NCBI RefSeq assembly: GCF_014269205.2
Contig: NZ_JABWRY020000001.1
Span: forward strand, 620,001-684,000
Origin: Pseudomonas kermanshahensis
GTDB lineage: Bacteria; Pseudomonadota; Gammaproteobacteria; Pseudomonadales; Pseudomonadaceae
Direction: 5' to 3'
DNA length: 64,000 bases
Positions 42,087 to 51,351 of this stretch are shown piece after piece. The notes beneath the pieces were generated by a model. It ran no database searches and had not been told where the DNA came from. It saw only the letters and a list, made by a program, of their open reading frames with translations. Made by a program: the position numbers and the translations under genes. Every line of letters begins with the position of its first letter. Positions within the stretch are counted from its first letter, which is position 1.

Positions 42087-43589
42087 CTTTCCGGGTATAC
42101 CGTACTTGCGCAGCCGCTGCGCAATGGCGGTATGCGAGGTCTGCAGCCTGCCGGCCAATTGCCGTGTTGAGGGGTAACTTGCATATAAGCGCTGCAAGAG
42201 TTCTCGCTCGAAGTCGCCCACAGCTTGCTCCAGGCTCGCCACTTCGCCGTCCTGGCCGCGGGCCACCGAAGTGCCGGCGATGTCCAGGTCGCCAATGTCC
42301 ACCAGGTTGCCTTCGCAGATGGCCGCAGCGCGGAAAATCACGTTCTGCAACTGCCGCACGTTGCCTGGCCATGGGTTGGCAAGCAGCGCCGAGTGGGTAG
42401 CTGGCGTAAGCCGGCAGGGTGGGCGCTGGATCTGCGTGCAGGCCTGCTGCATGAAGAAGTGCGCCAGCATCAGGATGTCCTGGCCACGGTCGCGCAGCGG
42501 TGGCACCTGCAGGTTGAGCACGTTGAGGCGGTAGAACAGGTCTTCACGGAAGGTGCCTTCGGCCACCATGCGCTCCAGGTCGCGGTGGGTGGCGCTGATG
42601 ATGCGTACATCCACCTTCACCTCACGGTCGCCACCCACGCGACGGAAGCTGCCGTCGCTGAGAAAACGCAGCAGCTTGGCCTGCAGGTAGGGCGACATTT
42701 CGCCGATCTCGTCGAGAAACACCGTGCCTTGGTTGGCCAGTTCCATCAGCCCCGGTTTGCCACCGCGTTGCGCACCGGTAAAGGCGCCTGGGGCATAGCC
42801 GAACAGCTCGCTCTCGGCCAGGCTCTCGGGCAGCGCGGCGCAGTTCAGGGCAAGAAACGGCGCGGCATGGCGGCTGCTGATGGCATGGCAGGCGCGGGCC
42901 ACGAGCTCTTTGCCAGTGCCGGTCTCGCCATGTACCAGCAAGGGTGCGTCGAGGGCCGCCACGCGCAGGGCACGGGCTTTGAGGGTACGGATGGCCGGTG
43001 ACTCACCGAGCAAGGCATCGAAGCCTTCGGCGTGGTCGTGGTGCAAGGCCGACAGGCGCTCGCCCATGCGCGTCGGCGGGTACAGGGTCAGCAGGCCGCC
43101 GGCGTTGGTGATGGGGGTGGCGTCGAGCAGCAGGCTCTGGCCATTGAGCTGCATCTCGCGCATTGGCAGGTGGAAGTTGTTGTCTTGCAGGGCCTGAAGC
43201 AGGCCGTTGTCGCCGAACAGTTCACCCACCGAGCGCCCGGCCGACTCGCGCCCGCACAGGGCAATCAACGCCGGGTTGGCCAGCAGCACCAGGCCTGCGC
43301 TGTCCACCGCCAGCACCGGGTCGCTCATGGCCGCGAGCAGGGCGTCGAGCTGCAGGTGGCGGCGTTGGCCCGGGAGGATGTCGACCACATCCACCGACTG
43401 CACGCCCTGCACTTCGAACAAGGCGTCGTGCAACTCTTCGAGCACGGCGGGGCTGAGGGTCGGGGCGTCGATGTAGACGTTCGGCGGGACCATCTCCACG
43501 GCGTCCAGGTTGAGGTTGCGGGCACCGAGCAGGGCGAGGACTTCCTGGGTGATGCCGACGCGGTCGATGAAGCTGACGTGGATGCGCAT
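42081..43589 (-). CDS. gcsR: TyrR-like sigma54-dependent activator, probable GcsR
   Basis: 502 residues: ACT domain (1-75, MRIHVSFIDRVGITQEVLAL), PAS domain (about 80-170), AAA+ domain with Walker A GETGTGKE at 221-228, the sigma54-contacting GAFTGA loop at 268-273 and Walker B FLDEIG at 291-296, and a C-terminal helix-turn-helix (STRQLAGRLQTSHTAIAQRL). This is the TyrR/PhhR architecture with an intact sigma54 loop. P. aeruginosa GcsR has this layout and activates a glycine-cleavage operon, which here is 8 kb away with a sigma54 promoter. PhhR is the alternative identity; proximity favours GcsR. Confidence 0.78.
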   Translation of the reverse strand: MRIHVSFIDRVGITQEVLALLGARNLNLDAVEMVPPNVYIDAPTLSPAVLEELHDALFEVQGVQSVDVVDILPGQRRHLQLDALLAAMSDPVLAVDSAGLVLLANPALIALCGRESAGRSVGELFGDNGLLQALQDNNFHLPMREMQLNGQSLLLDATPITNAGGLLTLYPPTRMGERLSALHHDHAEGFDALLGESPAIRTLKARALRVAALDAPLLVHGETGTGKELVARACHAISSRHAAPFLALNCAALPESLAESELFGYAPGAFTGAQRGGKPGLMELANQGTVFLDEIGEMSPYLQAKLLRFLSDGSFRRVGGDREVKVDVRIISATHRDLERMVAEGTFREDLFYRLNVLNLQVPPLRDRGQDILMLAHFFMQQACTQIQRPPCRLTPATHSALLANPWPGNVRQLQNVIFRAAAICEGNLVDIGDLDIAGTSVARGQDGEVASLEQAVGDFERELLQRLYASYPSTRQLAGRLQTSHTAIAQRLRKYGIPGKS

Positions 43590-43648
43590 GGGGGAGGCGG
43601 ATGGTCATGGCCGGGGAGGCCAGTAGTATGCCTTGGGAGCAGTGTTAA

Positions 43649-43739
43649 ACCCAATCGCCGGCAAGCCGGCTCCCACAAGTACCCCGCTGGACCCAAGATA
43701 GTGGAGTACCTGTGGGAGCCGGCTTGCCGGCGATTGGGT
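43649..43739. repeat. REP pair abutting the small arc-operon gene
   Basis: Arms of about 34 bases (ACCCAATCGCCGGCAAGCCG and on), mirrored to 43739. Stem type GCCGGC...GCCGGC. The right arm ends on the first base of the next gene's stop codon. Confidence 0.9.
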
Positions 43740-44107
43740 CACTCCAGATGTTCAGGCTTGATCGCGTCGCCCGATTTCACGTCCAGCTTTTCGCGAATGT
43801 CCGCGAACATGTAGTCGTAGAGTTTGTGCGGTGAGCTCAGGTTCTCGAACTTCTTCGGCGGGGCCAGGTAAGACTGAGCCTTGCGGGTCAACAGCATGAG
43901 GAAGCTGGGCAACACTTGGTCCTTGGCGAGGAAGAACTTTTCTTCCACCGGCTTGCCTTCGATGCTGCCATGCATGTGGAACTGAATGCCTCTGCCTTCC
44001 TTGGGGTCCGTCGCGGCCTCGTATTCGATGTTCAGGTCATAGCTGTGGTCATTGGTGTTCAGCGCGCTGCGCTCGATGTGTACATGACCAGGGTGGTACT
44101 GGGCCAT
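43739..44107 (-). CDS. Small conserved protein at the end of the arc operon (DUF5064-like)
   Basis: 122 residues from the ATG at 44107, which follows AAAGGAG. Contains YDLNIEYEAATDPKEGRGIQ, FHMHGSIEGKPVEEKFFLAK and LYDYMFADIREKLDVKSGD. No signal peptide or catalytic motif; several His residues near the N terminus (YHPGHVHIER). I recall it as a Pseudomonas family annotated DUF5064, with moderate certainty. It is the last gene after arcC and likely shares arginine-deiminase regulation; role unknown. Confidence 0.8.
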   Translation of the reverse strand: MAQYHPGHVHIERSALNTNDHSYDLNIEYEAATDPKEGRGIQFHMHGSIEGKPVEEKFFLAKDQVLPSFLMLLTRKAQSYLAPPKKFENLSSPHKLYDYMFADIREKLDVKSGDAIKPEHLE

Positions 44108-44163
44108 GGCAAGCTCCTTTGGAAGGTCGAAAATGGCGGGCGCTAGGCGCCCACCCACTGCAT

Positions 44164-45093
44164 TCAACGGTAGCTGATCCCAGGCTTGGCGGTGGAAACC
44201 CGGGTGCCGGCGGTGCCTTTGACGATGTCTTCGATGTTCTCCAGCGAGCTGATCACCGCCACTTTGCCGGTGTTGCGGGCAAAGTCACTGGCCGCCTGCA
44301 CCTTCGGCCCCATGGAGCCAGCGGCGAAGCCCAGGCGTTCGAGTTCGTCGGGGTGGGCCTGGGCAATGGCTTTTTGCGTAGGCTTGCCCCAGTCAATGTA
44401 GGCCGCATCGACGTCGGTGGCGATTATCAGAAGGTCGGCTTCCAATTGCTCGGCCAGCAGTGCGGAGCACAGGTCCTTGTCGATGACCGCTTCGATACCT
44501 TTGAGCTTGCGGTTTTCGTCGTACATGGTGGGGATGCCACCGCCACCGGCGCAGATCACGATGCTGCTTTTTTCCAGCAGCCACTTGATCGGGCGGATCT
44601 CGAAGATGCGCTTGGGTTTGGGGCTGGCCACCACACGGCGGTACTTGTCGCCGTCGGCCTTGACCACCCAGCCTTTTTCCTTGGCCAGGCGCTCGGCTTC
44701 TTCCTTGCTGTAGACCGGGCCGATGAATTTGGTCGGGTCTTTGAAGGCCGGGTCGTTGGCGTCCACTTCGACTTGGGTGAGCAGGGTGGCGAACGGCACT
44801 TCGAACTCCAGCAGGTTGCCCAGCTCTTGTTCGATCATGTAGCCGATCATGCCTTCGGTTTCGGCACCGAGCACGTCCAGCGGATAGGCTTCGTCCGGCT
44901 TGTAGGACAGCGCCTGCAGCGACAGCAAGCCCACCTGTGGGCCGTTGCCGTGGGCGATGACCAGTTCGTTGCCGGGGTGAATCTTGGCGATCTGCTCGGT
45001 GGCGGTGCGGATATTGGCGCGCTGGTTGTCAGCGGTCATGGGCTCGCCGCGACGCAGCAGGGCGTTGCCGCCCAATGCAACAACGATACGCAT
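44164..45093 (-). CDS. arcC: Carbamate kinase ArcC
   Basis: 309 residues. Makes ATP from carbamoyl phosphate and ADP, the energy-yielding last step of the arginine deiminase pathway. The start [20 protein letters not shown] and [16 protein letters not shown] are signature segments, with later [12 protein letters not shown] and [16 protein letters not shown]. Follows arcB across a REP pair. Confidence 0.98.
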   Translation of the reverse strand: MRIVVALGGNALLRRGEPMTADNQRANIRTATEQIAKIHPGNELVIAHGNGPQVGLLSLQALSYKPDEAYPLDVLGAETEGMIGYMIEQELGNLLEFEVPFATLLTQVEVDANDPAFKDPTKFIGPVYSKEEAERLAKEKGWVVKADGDKYRRVVASPKPKRIFEIRPIKWLLEKSSIVICAGGGGIPTMYDENRKLKGIEAVIDKDLCSALLAEQLEADLLIIATDVDAAYIDWGKPTQKAIAQAHPDELERLGFAAGSMGPKVQAASDFARNTGKVAVISSLENIEDIVKGTAGTRVSTAKPGISYR

Positions 45094-45136
45094 GGGGAAT
45101 GTCCTTTATCGGAAATGTTGACGGTCGACGCCGATC

Positions 45137-45224
45137 CTGTGGGAGCGGGCTTGCCCGCGAAGGCGTCAGCTCAGGCAACGCGTTGTTGCGGCTGGCCTAT
45201 TCGCGGGCAAGCCCGCTCCCACAG
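45137..45224. repeat. REP pair between arcB and arcC
   Basis: Perfect 24-base arms (45137-45160 and 45201-45224), stem type GCGGGC...GCCCGC. It lies within the transcribed arc operon. Confidence 0.9.
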
Positions 45225-45240
45225 AGATCAGGTGTGGCTT

Positions 45241-46251
45241 TTAAAGGTCAGCCAGGGTCGACACCAGGATCGCCTTGATGGTGTGCATGCGGTTTTCCGC
45301 CTGCTCGAAGGCGATGCAGGCCGGCGACTCGAACACGTCATCGGTCACTTCGATACCGTTGGCCAGGTCTGGGTACTGTTCGGCGATCTGCTTGCCCACC
45401 TTGGTGTCCGAGTTGTGGAAGGCCGGTAGGCAGTGCATGAACTTGGTCCGTGGGTTGCCGGTGGCCTTCATCAGCTCGGCATTCACCTGGTAAGGCTTGA
45501 GCTGCTTGATGCGCTCGCCCCAGGCTTCGATCGGCTCGCCCATCGATACCCAGACGTCGGTGTGCACGAAGTCCACGCCCTTGACCGCCGCTTTCGGGTC
45601 TTCGGTGAGGGTGATGCGTGCGCCGCTTTCTTCCGCGTATTTCTTGCAGCGTTCGACCAGGTCGTCGTGTGGCCACAGCGCCTTGGGCGCGGCGATGCGT
45701 ACGTCCATGCCGAGCTTGGCGCCGATCAGCAGCAGCGAGTTGCCCATGTTGTTGCGGGCATCGCCTAGGTAGGCGTAGCTGATGTCGTGCAGCGGCTTGT
45801 CGCTGTGCTCACGCATGGTCAGCACGTCAGCGATCATTTGGGTGGGGTGGTATTCATCGGTGAGGCCGTTGAACACGGGCACGCCAGCGAACTTGGCCAG
45901 CTCCTCGACGATCTCTTGCTTGAAGCCGCGGTACTCGATGGCATCGTACATGCGCCCGAGCACGCGGGCGGTGTCCTTCATGCTTTCTTTGTGGCCGATT
46001 TGCGAGGAGTTGGGGTCGATGTAGGTGACGTTGGCGCCCTGGTCATAGGCGGCGACTTCGAAGGCGCAGCGGGTGCGGGTCGAGGTCTTCTCGAAGATCA
46101 GGGCGATGTTGTTGCCCTTCAGGTGCTGCTGCTCGGTACCGGTGTATTTGGCGCGCTTGAGGTCGCGGGACAGGTCCAGCAGGTAGCGCAGCTCGCGCGT
46201 GGTGTGATGTTCGAGGCTGAGCAGGTTGCGGTTGTGAATATTGAACGCCAT
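45241..46251 (-). CDS. arcB: Catabolic ornithine carbamoyltransferase ArcB (ArgI)
   Basis: 336 residues. In this operon it runs in the catabolic direction: citrulline plus phosphate gives ornithine and carbamoyl phosphate. The carbamoyl-phosphate loop STRT is at 57-60 ([15 protein letters not shown]) and the HCLP motif is in [37 protein letters not shown] at the start matches the catabolic enzyme of pseudomonads. Also named argI in P. putida. Confidence 0.97.
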   Translation of the reverse strand: MAFNIHNRNLLSLEHHTTRELRYLLDLSRDLKRAKYTGTEQQHLKGNNIALIFEKTSTRTRCAFEVAAYDQGANVTYIDPNSSQIGHKESMKDTARVLGRMYDAIEYRGFKQEIVEELAKFAGVPVFNGLTDEYHPTQMIADVLTMREHSDKPLHDISYAYLGDARNNMGNSLLLIGAKLGMDVRIAAPKALWPHDDLVERCKKYAEESGARITLTEDPKAAVKGVDFVHTDVWVSMGEPIEAWGERIKQLKPYQVNAELMKATGNPRTKFMHCLPAFHNSDTKVGKQIAEQYPDLANGIEVTDDVFESPACIAFEQAENRMHTIKAILVSTLADL

Positions 46252-46320
46252 GACAGTTTCTCCTTGAGTTTGGCAAACATCCCGGCCGCCGCTTCGTGGG
46301 CGCGGCCGGGCGTATGGTCG

Positions 46321-47583
46321 TTAGTAGTCGATTGGGTCGCGCACGATTGGGCAGGTCATGCAGTGGCCGCCGCCCCGGCCCCGGCCCAGTTCGCCGGCGC
46401 TGATGGTGATGACCTCGATACCGGCCTTGCGCAGCAGGGTGTTGGTGTAGGTGTTGCGGTCGTAGCCGATGACCACGCCCGGCTCGATGGCCACCACGTT
46501 GTTGCCGTCATCCCACTGTTCGCGCTCGGCGGCAAAGCTGTTGCCGCCGGTTTCGACCACGCGCAGCTTGTCTTTCTTACCCAGCAATTGCTCGGATACC
46601 ACCTCGAGGAACGAGGCATCCTGCGGCGCGATGTTCATGCCATAGGGCTTGCTGGAGTCTGGGGTGATGATGAAGGGTTTGATTTCCTTCACCACCTCGG
46701 GGAATACCGTTACCAGGTCGCGGTCGCAGAAGCTGAACACGGTGTCCAGGTGCATCGCTGCGCGGGATTTGGGCAGGCCAGCGACGATGACTTTTTCGGC
46801 AGCGCCTTTCTCGAACAGATTCTGAGCCAGTTGGCCGATGGCATGGCGCGAGGTGCGCTCACCCATGCCGATCAGCACGATACCCTTGCCGACTGGCATC
46901 ACGTCGCCGCCCTCAAGGGTGGCATTGCCGTGATCCTTGTCCGGGTCGCCATACCAGACCTGGAAGTCGGCACCGGTGAACTCCTTGTGGAACTTGTAAA
47001 TGGCGGTGGTCAGCAGCGTTTCCTGGCGCCGCGCAGGCCAGTACATCGGGTTGAGCGTTACACCACCGTAGATCCAGCAGGTGGTGTCACGGGTGAATTG
47101 GGTGTTGGGCAGCGGCGGCAGAATGAAGCTGGAGTGACCCAGGTACTTGTTGTACATCTTGATCACTTCGGCGCCTTCGCTTACTGGAAGGTCCTGGCCG
47201 GCCACGCCGCCAATCAGGAACTCCGCCAGGTGGCGTGGTTCCAGCCCTTCGAGCCAGCTACGCACCTCGTTGGTCAGGCCGACACCCACGGTGTCAGAGG
47301 TAATCTTGCGGTCCAGGATCCACTTGAGGGCTTCCGGTTGCTGCACGATGTCGGTCAGCAGGTTGTGCATTTCCAGCACATCGACGCCGCGCTCGCGCAT
47401 CTTGGTGACGAAGTCGAAATGGTCGCGCTTGGCCTGGTCGACCCAGATCACATCGTCGAACAGCAGTTCATCGCAGTTGGTCGGGGTCAGGCGCTTGTGG
47501 GCCAGCCCAGGGGAGCAGACCATCACTTTGCGCAGTTTGCCGGCTTCGGAGTGGACACCGTACTTCTGTTTTTCAGCGGACAT
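46321..47583 (-). CDS. arcA: Arginine deiminase ArcA
   Basis: 420 residues. Hydrolyses arginine to citrulline and ammonia. The catalytic cysteine is Cys408 in [14 protein letters not shown], at the C terminus, equivalent to Cys406 of the P. aeruginosa enzyme. The N-terminal [20 protein letters not shown] and [14 protein letters not shown] are typical. Starts 32 bases after arcD. Confidence 0.98.
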   Translation of the reverse strand: MSAEKQKYGVHSEAGKLRKVMVCSPGLAHKRLTPTNCDELLFDDVIWVDQAKRDHFDFVTKMRERGVDVLEMHNLLTDIVQQPEALKWILDRKITSDTVGVGLTNEVRSWLEGLEPRHLAEFLIGGVAGQDLPVSEGAEVIKMYNKYLGHSSFILPPLPNTQFTRDTTCWIYGGVTLNPMYWPARRQETLLTTAIYKFHKEFTGADFQVWYGDPDKDHGNATLEGGDVMPVGKGIVLIGMGERTSRHAIGQLAQNLFEKGAAEKVIVAGLPKSRAAMHLDTVFSFCDRDLVTVFPEVVKEIKPFIITPDSSKPYGMNIAPQDASFLEVVSEQLLGKKDKLRVVETGGNSFAAEREQWDDGNNVVAIEPGVVIGYDRNTYTNTLLRKAGIEVITISAGELGRGRGGGHCMTCPIVRDPIDY

Positions 47584-47615
47584 TGTTCATTCCTCCATGT
47601 GTGCGAAGACGTGGG

Positions 47616-49043
47616 TCAAAGGGTCAGGAAGCCGTCGTACAGGCCATAGGCAGCCACCAGGGCGCCGACGACCACGGCCGCGAAGATCAGTTTTTCCACG
47701 TTGGTAAAGATGGGTTGGCCAACCTCGCGCTTGGCCTTGGCGAACAGGATGGCCCCAGGGGCGTACAGCAGGGCCGAGAGCAGCAGGAACTTCACGCCGC
47801 CGGCGTACAGCAGCCAGATGGCGTACAGCAAGGCGACGGCGCCGATGAACAGGTCCTTCTTGCGTTCGGCCAGGGCTTGCTCGTAGGTTTCGCTGCGCAG
47901 TGCCAGCAGGAAGGCATACGCCGCCGACCACAGGTAAGGCACCAGGATCATCGAGGTGGCGAGGTAGATCAGCGACAGGTAGGTACTGCTGGAGAACAGC
48001 GTGATGACCAGGAAGATCTGCACCATGGCGTTGGTCAGCCACAGGGCGTTGGCCGGTACCTGGTTGGCGTTTTCGCGGCGCAGGAACTCCGGCATGGTGT
48101 GGTCTTTGGCGGCCGCGAACATGATCTCGGCGCACAGCAGCACCCACGACAGCAGTGCCCCCAGCAGCGAGATGATCAGGCCGACGCTGATCAGCACCGC
48201 CCCCCAATGGCCGACCACATGTTCAAGCACGGCGGCCATCGATGGGTTCTGCAGCTTGGCCAGTTCCGGTTGAGTCATGATGCCCAGCGAAAGTACGTTG
48301 ACCAGCACCAAGAACAACAGCACGGTGACAAAGCCGATGACGGTGGCCTTGCCCACGTCACTGCGTTTTTCCGCCCGTGACGAGAAGATGCTCGCGCCCT
48401 CGATGCCGATGAACACCCAGACGGTGACCAGCATCATGTTGCGCACCTGGTTCATCACGCTGCCCAGCTCTGGTGTGCCCAGGCCCCAGATATCGGCGGT
48501 GAACACATCCAGTTTGAAGGCGAACAGGCAGATGAGGGCGAACAGCACCAGCGGCACGATCTTGGCGACCGTGGTGACCAGGTTGATGAACGCTGCTTCC
48601 TTGATCCCGCGCAGCACCAGGAAGTGCACGGCCCACAGCAGGATCGAGGCGCCAATGATCGCGGCGGGGGTATTGCCCTCACCGAAGATCGGGAAGAAGT
48701 AACCGAGGGTGCTGAACAGCAGCACGAAGTAACCGACGTTGCCGAGCCAGGCGCTTATCCAGTAACCCCAGGCCGACGAGAAGCCCATGTAGTCACCGAA
48801 ACCGGCTTTGGCGTAGGCGTACACACCGCCGTCCAGGTCAGGTTTACGGTTGGCCAGGGTCTGGAACACGAACGCCAGGGTCAGCATGCCGACCGCGGTG
48901 ATGGCCCAGCCGATCAGCACTGCACCAACCCCCGCGCTGGCCGCCATGTTTTGCGGCAATGAGAAGATCCCGCCGCCAATCATTGAGCCCACTACCAGTG
49001 CAACTAACGCACCGAGTTTTAGTTTTCCGGATGAATCAGACAT
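47616..49043 (-). CDS. arcD: Arginine/ornithine antiporter ArcD
   Basis: 475 residues, APC-family antiporter with about twelve helices. Conserved start KLGALVALVVGSMIGGGIFS and LPQNMAASAGVGAVLIGWAI. It exchanges arginine for ornithine, feeding the deiminase pathway. First gene of the leftward arcDABC operon, with an ANR-like promoter upstream. A close paralogue is divergently transcribed 433 bases away. Confidence 0.97.
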   Translation of the reverse strand: MSDSSGKLKLGALVALVVGSMIGGGIFSLPQNMAASAGVGAVLIGWAITAVGMLTLAFVFQTLANRKPDLDGGVYAYAKAGFGDYMGFSSAWGYWISAWLGNVGYFVLLFSTLGYFFPIFGEGNTPAAIIGASILLWAVHFLVLRGIKEAAFINLVTTVAKIVPLVLFALICLFAFKLDVFTADIWGLGTPELGSVMNQVRNMMLVTVWVFIGIEGASIFSSRAEKRSDVGKATVIGFVTVLLFLVLVNVLSLGIMTQPELAKLQNPSMAAVLEHVVGHWGAVLISVGLIISLLGALLSWVLLCAEIMFAAAKDHTMPEFLRRENANQVPANALWLTNAMVQIFLVITLFSSSTYLSLIYLATSMILVPYLWSAAYAFLLALRSETYEQALAERKKDLFIGAVALLYAIWLLYAGGVKFLLLSALLYAPGAILFAKAKREVGQPIFTNVEKLIFAAVVVGALVAAYGLYDGFLTL

Positions 49044-49476
49044 TTAACAACTCCTGCCAGGAGAAAGTTGACGACAGAGTAAATCCGACGCCTGCACCAT
49101 GGGCTGACTTGGGTCAGTTCACGGGCACGTAAAGTAGGAAAAATCCTTCACGTGGCTCCTGGAGAGTGCCGACAGCTTTGCTGCAGGCCTTGCACGCTGG
49201 CACCTCCATGTCCTTCTAGAGCAAACGCTCTGTTCGGCCTGCGATGCTTGAAGCTAGCTGTTTTTGAGGCTTTCGCAAATTTTTCACAAGAATTTCGAGT
49301 GTTAACAGTTTCTTCCCTAGTTGCTGGGCAGCTGCTAGTTTTTACTGAGGCATCGCATAGACAAAGCAGTTATGACTGCTATAGCTTTTATGGCCTTATT
49401 CAATATAAATCATGCCTTTTATATGGCCGCCACGGCTGTTTCAAACGCATGACAGCGGGTGAAAAAAGGGAGGCAC
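49044..49476. other. 433-base divergent region between the two arcD genes
   Basis: Contains the ANR-type promoter of arcD near 49076-49117. The half next to the second arcD is AT-rich (about 49370-49430, with TATAAAT-like and TTTTATAT stretches), a possible promoter for it, but no ANR-like dyad was found on that side. No gene is supported in between. Confidence 0.55.
49076..49117 (-). promoter_or_regulatory. ANR-dependent promoter of arcD
   Basis: A dyad CTGACTTGGGTCAG at 49104-49117 keeps the TGA-N6-TCA core of FNR/ANR boxes. On the minus strand TACTCT (49081-49076) is the -10. A start near 49069 puts the box centre at -41.5, the class II FNR position. The operon is known to be ANR-controlled in P. 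aeruginosa. Confidence 0.68.
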
Positions 49477-50904
49477 ATGAGCGAACCGGGACAGAAGCTG
49501 CGCTTGGGCGCGTTGATCGCACTGGTGGTTGGCTCGATGATCGGCGGCGGGATCTTCTCGCTGCCACAGAACATGGCGGCGCGTGCCGATGTGGGGGCGG
49601 TGCTGATCGGTTGGGCCATCACCGCGGTTGGCATGCTGGCCCTGGCGTTCGTGTTCCAGACGCTGGCCAACCGCAAGCCCGAACTGGACTCGGGTGTGTA
49701 TGCGTACGCCAAGGCCGGCTTTGGCGACTACATGGGCTTTTCGTCGGCCTGGGGTTACTGGATCAGTGCTTGGCTCGGCAACGTCGGCTATTTCGTGCTG
49801 CTGTTCAGTACGCTGGGGTTTTATTTTCCGGTCTTTGGCGAGGGCAACACGCCCATCGCCATCGGCTGCGCTTCGCTGCTGCTGTGGGCGGTGCACTTTC
49901 TGGTGTTGCGCGGGATCAAGGAGGCGGCGTTCATCAACCAGGTGACCACCGTGGCCAAGGTGGTGCCGTTGCTGATCTTCATCGTCATCGCGGCCTTCGC
50001 ATTCCGGGCCGATATCTTTACCCGTGATATCTGGGGCTTGAGCAACCCGCAGTTCGGCAATGTGCTGGACCAGGTGCGCAACATGATGCTGGTGACCGTG
50101 TTCGTGTTCATCGGTATCGAAGGCGCCAGCGTGTATTCCGGGCGTGCGCAGCGCCGCTCGGATGTGGGCAAGGCCACGGTGATCGGTTTTCTGGGGGTGC
50201 TGGCGCTGTTGGTGCTGGTCAACGTGCTGTCGCTGGGCGTGATGACCCAACCAGAGCTGGCGGGTTTGCAGAACCCGTCGTTGGCCTCGGTGCTGGAGCA
50301 CATCGTCGGCCCGTGGGGTGCGTTGCTGATCAGTATCGGCTTGGCCATTTCGCTGCTCGGCGCACTGCTTTCCTGGGCGTTGCTGTGTGCGGAGATCCTG
50401 TTTGCCACCGCGCGTGACAAGACCATGCCGCGCTTTCTGGCCAAGGAAAACGCCAACCATGTACCGGCCAACGCCCTGTGGCTGACCAACTGCATGATCC
50501 AGGGGTTTCTACTGATTACGCTGTTTTCGGCCGGGACCTACACCAGCCTGATCTACCTGGCGTCTTCGATGATCCTGGTGCCTTACCTGTGGTCAGCGGC
50601 GTATGCGGTGTTGTTGGCGGTACGTGCAGACACCTACGCCGGGCAAGCGGCGTTGCGGCGCAAAGACCTGCTGGTGGCGTTGGTTGCTCTGCTGTATGCG
50701 GTGTGGCTGCTGTATGCCGGTGGGCTCAAGTACCTGCTGCTGTCGGCACTGTTGTATGCCCCCGGGGTGATTCTGTTCGCCAGGGCCAAGCACGAGCAGG
50801 GGCAGACCCTGTTCACGACGTGGGAGAAGCTCATTTTTGCCGCGGTGCTGGCGGGCGCTGCGCTGGCGGCGTATGCCCTGTATTCAGGGTTGCTGAGCTT
50901 GTGA
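49477..50904 (+). CDS. Second ArcD-type arginine/ornithine antiporter
   Basis: 475 residues, the same length as arcD and colinear with it: LRLGALIALVVGSMIGGGIF, LANRKPELDSGVYAYAKAGF and SSAWGYWISAWLGNVGYFVL are nearly identical between the two. It is a full-length, intact paralogue transcribed away from arcD. The ATG at 49477 follows GGGAGG; a start six codons upstream is possible. It may have a different amino acid preference or be expressed aerobically. The 3' end overlaps the converging DUF454 gene by 21 bases. Confidence 0.93.
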   Translation: MSEPGQKLRLGALIALVVGSMIGGGIFSLPQNMAARADVGAVLIGWAITAVGMLALAFVFQTLANRKPELDSGVYAYAKAGFGDYMGFSSAWGYWISAWLGNVGYFVLLFSTLGFYFPVFGEGNTPIAIGCASLLLWAVHFLVLRGIKEAAFINQVTTVAKVVPLLIFIVIAAFAFRADIFTRDIWGLSNPQFGNVLDQVRNMMLVTVFVFIGIEGASVYSGRAQRRSDVGKATVIGFLGVLALLVLVNVLSLGVMTQPELAGLQNPSLASVLEHIVGPWGALLISIGLAISLLGALLSWALLCAEILFATARDKTMPRFLAKENANHVPANALWLTNCMIQGFLLITLFSAGTYTSLIYLASSMILVPYLWSAAYAVLLAVRADTYAGQAALRRKDLLVALVALLYAVWLLYAGGLKYLLLSALLYAPGVILFARAKHEQGQTLFTTWEKLIFAAVLAGAALAAYALYSGLLSL

Positions 50905-51297
50905 GCCGGCAGGGCAGGCCTGTTCTGGGCGTGACCAGATCCACAGGTTGCCCAGGGTCATGCCGCCAATTGCCAGAAACACGGGCCAGTGATGGTCGAG
51001 GAAGGTCAGCATCAGCCCCGCGCACAGCAGCATGCTGAGGGTTGCACTGACCTTGGCCCGACGCTGAATCACCTTGCCATTGCGCCAGTTGAACAGAATC
51101 GGCCCGAACAACCGGTGGTTCTCCAGCCAGGCAGAAAGACGCGGTGAACTGCGGGTGGCGGCCCAGGCGGCCAGCAAGATGAACTCAGTGGTCGGCAGGC
51201 CAGGAATGACGATCGCGACCAGGCCTATCCCCAAACTGACGTAAGCCAGGATTCCATACAGCAGGCGGGCGATTTTCGAGCGGGCAGGTTGGGTCAT
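50884..51297 (-). CDS. DUF454 (YbaN-family) inner-membrane protein
   Basis: 137 residues with several membrane segments: LYGILAYVSLGIGLVAIVIP is followed by the family motif GLPTTEFILLAAWAATRSS, then LFNWRNGKVIQRRAK and two C-terminal helices. The ATG at 51297 starts just before the conserved region. YbaN proteins have no settled function. It lies before the heme oxygenase gene in the same direction, a pairing that hints at iron-related expression. Confidence 0.88.
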   Translation of the reverse strand: MTQPARSKIARLLYGILAYVSLGIGLVAIVIPGLPTTEFILLAAWAATRSSPRLSAWLENHRLFGPILFNWRNGKVIQRRAKVSATLSMLLCAGLMLTFLDHHWPVFLAIGGMTLGNLWIWSRPEQACPAGSQAQQP

Positions 51298-51351
51298 GGT
51301 CTCACTGCAAAAAACGGTTCGGCCACCGGTGGGGTGGCCGGGCATAGCGTG

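Noticed and set aside
49152..50027. A 291-codon frame crossing the arcD intergenic region
   Set aside because: It overlaps the start of the second arcD in another frame, and the upstream part is AT-rich promoter-like DNA with Cys/Leu-rich translation.
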